From an uncultured Glaciecola sp. (GTDB lineage: Bacteria; Pseudomonadota; Gammaproteobacteria; Enterobacterales; Alteromonadaceae), in the NCBI RefSeq assembly GCF_937770335.1, contig NZ_CALJHY010000009.1, positions 88,176 to 152,175 of the forward strand: a stretch of 64,000 nt of DNA, given 5' to 3'. The notes under the pieces are model-generated. The model had not been told where the DNA came from. It was given only the letters and a program-made list of their open reading frames with translations, and ran no database searches. Positions 60,490-64,000 of this stretch are shown here, piece by piece; the stretch's first letter is position 1; each line of letters starts with the position of its first letter. The position numbers were made by a program, and so were the translations under genes.

Positions 60490-61689
60490 ATGAACAAAGC
60501 GTTTAAGTGGGTTGTTATTACATTTATAACACTACTGGCTTTAGCTGGTATCGGATGGTGGTCAATAGGCTCCGACTGGCGAGCGCTTTTATCTAATCCT
60601 CCGCAAGACACTGACATATTGTTTTGGTCGCAAACTCAGCGTGACGTGGGTTTTAAAATGATGGATAAGTTACCGATATTAATTAAATTAAGTCCAATAC
60701 CGGCGAGTACAAACGCAAGAACATTACCTGATGGTGAAAATCTCTTATTTGATATTGATATCGACATGGACGCCTTTTTTGCTAAGCAAAATCTATCCGG
60801 CGCGCTAATTTTGCATAAAGGCAAGATCCGCTATGAGCGATATGGCCTTGGACATTCACCAGAAAAACGCTGGACTAGCTTTTCAGTAGCGAAATCGCTG
60901 ACGTCGAGTCTGGTCGGCATTGCTTTAAAAGAGGGTTACATCAAGAGCCTTGACGATAATGTTTCCGATTATATCGACGGCCTCAAAGGCTCAGCCTACG
61001 ACAATGTAACAATAATGCAGTTGCTCACCATGACATCAGGAGTGCAGTGGAATGAAGACTATACTGATCCGCAGTCCGATGTAGCCCAATTTAATAATCA
61101 TGTTGCCAACGATGGTTTACGTACCATTGTGAGTTACATGAGAACCTTACCTAGAGCATATCCCGCCGGCGAACAATGGCAGTACTCCACCGGAGAGACT
61201 AACCTTATCGGCATTTTGGTAGCTGAAGCAACGGGTCAAACTCTTGCACAATACCTTACTGAAAAAATTTGGCAGCCGTTTGGTATGGAAAATAAAGCCA
61301 GCTGGCTATTAGACTCAGACGGCTCCGAAATTTCCGGTTGCTGTATTCAGGCTAGTTTGCGTGATTTCGCGCGATATGGCCTTTTTGTGCTGGAAGATGG
61401 CAAGACAGATGGGACGTCTATTTTACCAGTAGGTTGGTTTGAAATGGCCACAAGCAAGCAGGCTGATATTGGCATATCTGGCAAAGGCTATGGTTATCAA
61501 TGGTGGACGTTCGACGATGGCAGTTTTACCGCGCGCGGCATTTTCGGGCAAACCATCTTTATTGACCCGAAGAGACAACTGGTTGTTGCCTTCAATGGAA
61601 ACTGGAAAAATGCCACTGACAGTCAACTAAATCGACAGCGTTTTGAATTTATAGATATCGTAAGGGCAAAAATTGACCAAGAGGGTTAG
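60490..61689 (+). CDS. Serine beta-lactamase-fold hydrolase (class C-like)
   Basis: Membrane-anchored or exported hydrolase of 399 residues in the beta-lactamase/penicillin-binding-protein-like esterase family. N-terminal hydrophobic segment (7-26), nucleophile motif SVAK (Ser132-Lys135), YSTGETN as the YxN-equivalent, and GKGYGYQWW near the C-terminus. The last motif lacks a clear KTG, so true beta-lactamase activity is doubtful; peptidase or esterase is likelier. Single gene. Confidence 0.85.
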   Translation: MNKAFKWVVITFITLLALAGIGWWSIGSDWRALLSNPPQDTDILFWSQTQRDVGFKMMDKLPILIKLSPIPASTNARTLPDGENLLFDIDIDMDAFFAKQNLSGALILHKGKIRYERYGLGHSPEKRWTSFSVAKSLTSSLVGIALKEGYIKSLDDNVSDYIDGLKGSAYDNVTIMQLLTMTSGVQWNEDYTDPQSDVAQFNNHVANDGLRTIVSYMRTLPRAYPAGEQWQYSTGETNLIGILVAEATGQTLAQYLTEKIWQPFGMENKASWLLDSDGSEISGCCIQASLRDFARYGLFVLEDGKTDGTSILPVGWFEMATSKQADIGISGKGYGYQWWTFDDGSFTARGIFGQTIFIDPKRQLVVAFNGNWKNATDSQLNRQRFEFIDIVRAKIDQEG

Positions 61690-61798
61690 TCGACATAACC
61701 GCGCTACCCTTGCTTAGAATAGGCAAAATCATTACCTATTCAACACGGTATCAATCTCATTTATTCTTTCAATACCCAATAAAAAAACAAGGTCTCAA

Positions 61799-62647
61799 AT
61801 GACACAAGCAACTACCCTAATCGATGGGCTTTATTTTGGCGAAGCGCCTCGTTGGCATGACGGCCGACTTTGGTATAGTGATTTTTATGATAAGACAGTA
61901 AAGTCGGTCGACCTGCAAGGTAACACCAAACTAGAAGTACAATTGGATGAACAACCCTCAGGTCTTGGTTGGTTGCCCGATGGCCGCTTGCTAGTTGTGG
62001 GTATGCAATCGCTTACCTTAAAGCGACTTGAGAAAAATGGATTGGTTGTGCACGCTGATTTATCAGAATACTCAACACATCTATGCAACGATATGGTGGT
62101 CGATAAGCAAGGTAATGCTTATGTCGGTAACTTTGGTTTTAATCTTGACGAAGAAATGCAGCGCCGAGGTGTGGAAGGAGTGCTTGCTAATCACCCTAAA
62201 GCCAACATTGTTAAAGTAACACCAAAGGGCGAGGTAAGTGTTGCAACAGGCGATATGAGTTTCCCCAATGGTTCCGTTATTACACCTGATGGCAAAACAC
62301 TTATTGTCGCCGAAACCTTGGGTTTATGTTTAACTGCATTCGACATTACTGAAAAATCAGAGCTAGTAAATCGAAGAGTGTGGGCTAACACAGGCGCGCG
62401 CGTACCCGATGGTATATGTATGAATGCTGACGGCAATATTTGGATCGCTAACGCAATAAGCAATGAATGTGCGCTTCTTGCTCAAGGCGGTGAGGTACTG
62501 GATATAGTCAATACCAGTCAAAACTGTTATGCATGTATGTTGGGCCCAGAGGATGGTAAAACGTTATTTATGCTTACTGCGCAGAGCTCACATGCAGCCA
62601 TAGCCGGCGCCAGCAGAGCAGGGAAAATTGAAATGGCGAAAGTATAA
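61799..62647 (+). CDS. SMP-30/gluconolactonase-family protein
   Basis: Six-bladed beta-propeller hydrolase of 282 residues. The metal site is visible: Glu in FGEAPRWHDGRLWYSDF near residue 15, Asn in SFPNGSVITPDGKTL and Asp in VPDGICMNADGNIWIAN. Family members hydrolyse lactones such as gluconolactone. No sugar-catabolic neighbours, so the substrate is unknown. AAGG lies seven bases before the ATG. Confidence 0.87.
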   Translation: MTQATTLIDGLYFGEAPRWHDGRLWYSDFYDKTVKSVDLQGNTKLEVQLDEQPSGLGWLPDGRLLVVGMQSLTLKRLEKNGLVVHADLSEYSTHLCNDMVVDKQGNAYVGNFGFNLDEEMQRRGVEGVLANHPKANIVKVTPKGEVSVATGDMSFPNGSVITPDGKTLIVAETLGLCLTAFDITEKSELVNRRVWANTGARVPDGICMNADGNIWIANAISNECALLAQGGEVLDIVNTSQNCYACMLGPEDGKTLFMLTAQSSHAAIAGASRAGKIEMAKV

Positions 62648-62675
62648 TCGCCATATTGCATTAAGGGTGGTAATT

Positions 62676-63017
62676 TCACCCGCAACACTTCTTGTATTTT
62701 TTACCACTGCCGCAACTACAAGGCTCGTTGCGAGCAGGGACCTTGACAACGTTAACCGCCTCTTTTTTATTAAGGAGTGCAGTTAGCTCAAAGATAGATT
62801 CAACAGCACCTTCGCCGCTATCAATAGTCACTTCCGCAAATAATGCTGCATCAGCAACCAAACTTTCCACTTCTTGCTTTCGCGCTTCACTGGTTACAAT
62901 TAACGTCAAAGGGTATTTTTTACTACCGGATATGCGACTTGCATTCCTTTCATAACCGAATTTGAGGTTGCTCTGCCGCGCATCTTGGCGGCCTTGGAAA
63001 AAGAATTTATCTGACAT
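62676..63017 (-). CDS. SEC-C motif protein, PBPRA1643 family
   Basis: Protein of 113 residues. The C-terminus [15 protein letters not shown] is the SEC-C zinc motif found at the end of SecA. The N-terminus [33 protein letters not shown] is typical of the PBPRA1643 group. Function unknown. A 7-bp hairpin (GTGACCA...TGGTCAC, 63049-63071) lies about 30 bp upstream of its start. Confidence 0.9.
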   Translation of the reverse strand: MSDKFFFQGRQDARQSNLKFGYERNASRISGSKKYPLTLIVTSEARKQEVESLVADAALFAEVTIDSGEGAVESIFELTALLNKKEAVNVVKVPARNEPCSCGSGKKYKKCCG

Positions 63018-63139
63018 GTATGATCCAAATCTCTATAAAACGTGAACGGTGACCATCAATTTGTTGGTCACTACCAATAAAGCTAAGTGTACCTTGTCCT
63101 ATAGGATCAGCCTACTATTAAGCGCTTATGCTAGTGCAA

Positions 63140-63370
63140 TTATTCGATACGTAAGGCAAAGTTAATGACAACTCTGGTTTCGGTATTAGTTTGGGCTGTT
63201 CCGTGATGTGCAACATTTTTGCATACGATGTGCTAATTTTCGTTAACGTGGATTTTCTCGTCACCAACGAGCGTTTTTCCATTGCAACTATTAACATGAA
63301 ATACAGCCATCCTAAATTTATCTGACACGTCAGGATCTAGTTCCCTATCGATATGTGTCGAATAATCAAG
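63140..63370 (-). pseudogene. Remnant of a 2OG-Fe(II) oxygenase gene
   Basis: The gap translates on the minus strand in one frame as a C-terminal oxygenase fragment: THIDRE (first iron His-x-Asp), FRMAVFHVNSCNGKTLVGDEKIHVNEN, then a TAG at 63233-63235 where Arg usually follows NEN, then HIVCKNVAHHGTAQTNTETRVVINFAL, with the distal His and the 2-oxoglutarate Arg in place. The typical family reads ..YVNTNNG.T...ENR..F....H.G....T..RVVINF. No start codon or 5' part is present, and the stop would split the site, so it is a broken relic. Match by eye only. Confidence 0.65.
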
Positions 63371-63378
63371 TTAAGCAC

Positions 63379-64000
63379 TCAATGCTGATCTTCGATATTA
63401 AGCGCTTCAAAACCACCCACTAAATCAAACAGTTCTTCATCTATCGCTTTCTGGCGCTTGCGATGGAAATTACGATTCAACCTCTTTTCTAATTCTTCAA
63501 TATTTTTCTCCGCTCGCTGCATTGCCGCTAATCGACTGGCGTTTTCACTAGCTAACGATGCAGTGCATGCTTTAAATAGTGATACAAAAAAATATTCATG
63601 AATAAGGCTAATCAAACAACGTCGTTGGCCGTTGATTAGTTCGGGTAGTGACCTGCCCGGCCAATGTTCGGTTACTAACTTATGCTGCCATTTTATATCC
63701 AGAGGTAGCAACTTTTGTACTTTCGGTGCATAACCCGTATTTGATAAAGGGGCGTTAAAAAACAAATAAATATCGTTAACCTTTCGGTCTTTGCGCTGCG
63801 CCTCAATTTCCACTAATAGTTCTGTGACTAATAATGTAATTGATTCCATTTTACGAGGTAGAGAAAAATTCCGGACACCGAACGATTTCTGCTCATTAAG
63901 GCCAGATTGTATGCGCTCACCTACAGGCCAAAATAAAGTGTCAGCAGATTCATTCCCCAGTGTTTTACGCATAAAACTTAATAATGTGTCGTTGAATTGA
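63379..64000 (-). CDS. atpG: Gamma subunit of a second, N-type F-ATPase (partial)
   Basis: C-terminal two thirds of an ATP synthase gamma subunit; the reading frame continues past 64000 (upstream codons read QFNDTLLSF, matching LVGQFND of the family), so the ATG at 63972 is not the start. The visible part has FWPVGERI, LLVEIEAQRKDRKVNDIYLFFNAP, KLLPLD and ASLASENASRLAAMQRAEKNIEELEKRLN...QKAIDEELFDLVGGFEAL. This form is that of N-type ATPases, Na+- or H+-pumping enzymes encoded in an extra operon (atpDCQRBEFAG) in which gamma is last. The rest should lie just right of the window. Confidence 0.86.
   Translation of the reverse strand, partial: QFNDTLLSFMRKTLGNESADTLFWPVGERIQSGLNEQKSFGVRNFSLPRKMESITLLVTELLVEIEAQRKDRKVNDIYLFFNAPLSNTGYAPKVQKLLPLDIKWQHKLVTEHWPGRSLPELINGQRRCLISLIHEYFFVSLFKACTASLASENASRLAAMQRAEKNIEELEKRLNRNFHRKRQKAIDEELFDLVGGFEALNIEDQH

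Noticed and set aside
60490..61689. True AmpC-type beta-lactamase (resistance gene)
   Set aside because: SVAK and YST are present but no clear KTG box, so it is called only as beta-lactamase-fold hydrolase.

Overview
The window reads as chromosome of a marine, AT-leaning gammaproteobacterium of the Alteromonadales type. This rests on an MSHA pilus operon, the order lptM-lysA-dapF-DUF484-xerC-HAD, the trio ssb / YajR-like MFS / uvrA, an SOS-boxed uvrD, a selD-mnmH pair, an H-NOX gene coupled to a GGDEF-EAL enzyme, and the end of a second, N-type ATPase operon. No rRNA, tRNA, CRISPR array, phage or intact insertion sequence was seen. Most of it is ordinary core genome with a few accessory or decaying patches.

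Layout. 1-2.7 kb: MSHA biogenesis genes (mshI, mshI2, mshJ, mshK and the first codons of a likely mshL), minus strand. 3.6-9.0 kb: ssb, YajR-like transporter, uvrA. 9.1-12.7 kb: a hot-dog thioesterase behind a 19-bp tandem array, a 2OG-Fe(II) oxygenase, a hybrid histidine kinase and a DUF3299 protein. 12.7-19.3 kb: ppa, fbp, mpl, S1/P1 nuclease, rraA, a PAP2 phosphatase and a glycosyltransferase. 19.4-24.0 kb: the lysine / peptidoglycan / recombinase operon. 24.3-32.9 kb: DsrE-like protein, fadH, a YegD-type Hsp70, a porin, mntP and an FMN-dependent hydroxyacid dehydrogenase. 32.9-37.3 kb: uvrD, then mnmH and selD. 37.5-45.0 kb: a secreted beta-propeller/PHP hydrolase, a DUF3012 lipoprotein, a CurA-like oxidoreductase, DDAH, a secreted M20 peptidase and a MaoC hydratase. 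45.4-51.7 kb: a signalling island in which a PAS-HisKA-HATPase-REC-HPt kinase and a receiver protein converge on an H-NOX / GGDEF-EAL operon. 51.9-64 kb: a PlsC acyltransferase with a nine-residue repeat tail, yaeQ, a LiaF-like protein, an RND efflux pair, a hibernation factor, a serine beta-lactamase-fold hydrolase, an SMP-30 lactonase, a SEC-C protein and the gamma subunit of the N-type ATPase, which runs off the end.

Genes that work together: mshI-mshI2-mshJ-mshK overlap each other and would be co-translated. selD makes selenophosphate for MnmH, which modifies tRNA wobble uridine. lysA and dapF act on consecutive diaminopimelate steps. The H-NOX and GGDEF-EAL genes overlap by 4 bp, as expected of a gas-sensing c-di-GMP switch. 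The adaptor and RND permease are 5 bp apart.

Most interesting items: (1) the H-NOX / c-di-GMP / phosphorelay island, with a Lys in place of the conserved heme-propionate Arg and homopolymer tracts inside the GGDEF-EAL gene; (2) two decayed gene remnants in 'empty' DNA, a hybrid histidine kinase with an internal deletion (41849-42129) and a 2OG-Fe(II) oxygenase with an in-frame stop (63140-63370); (3) coding and non-coding tandem repeats. I found no clear evidence of an entirely new system. All functions are inferred from motifs read by eye, without database searches.
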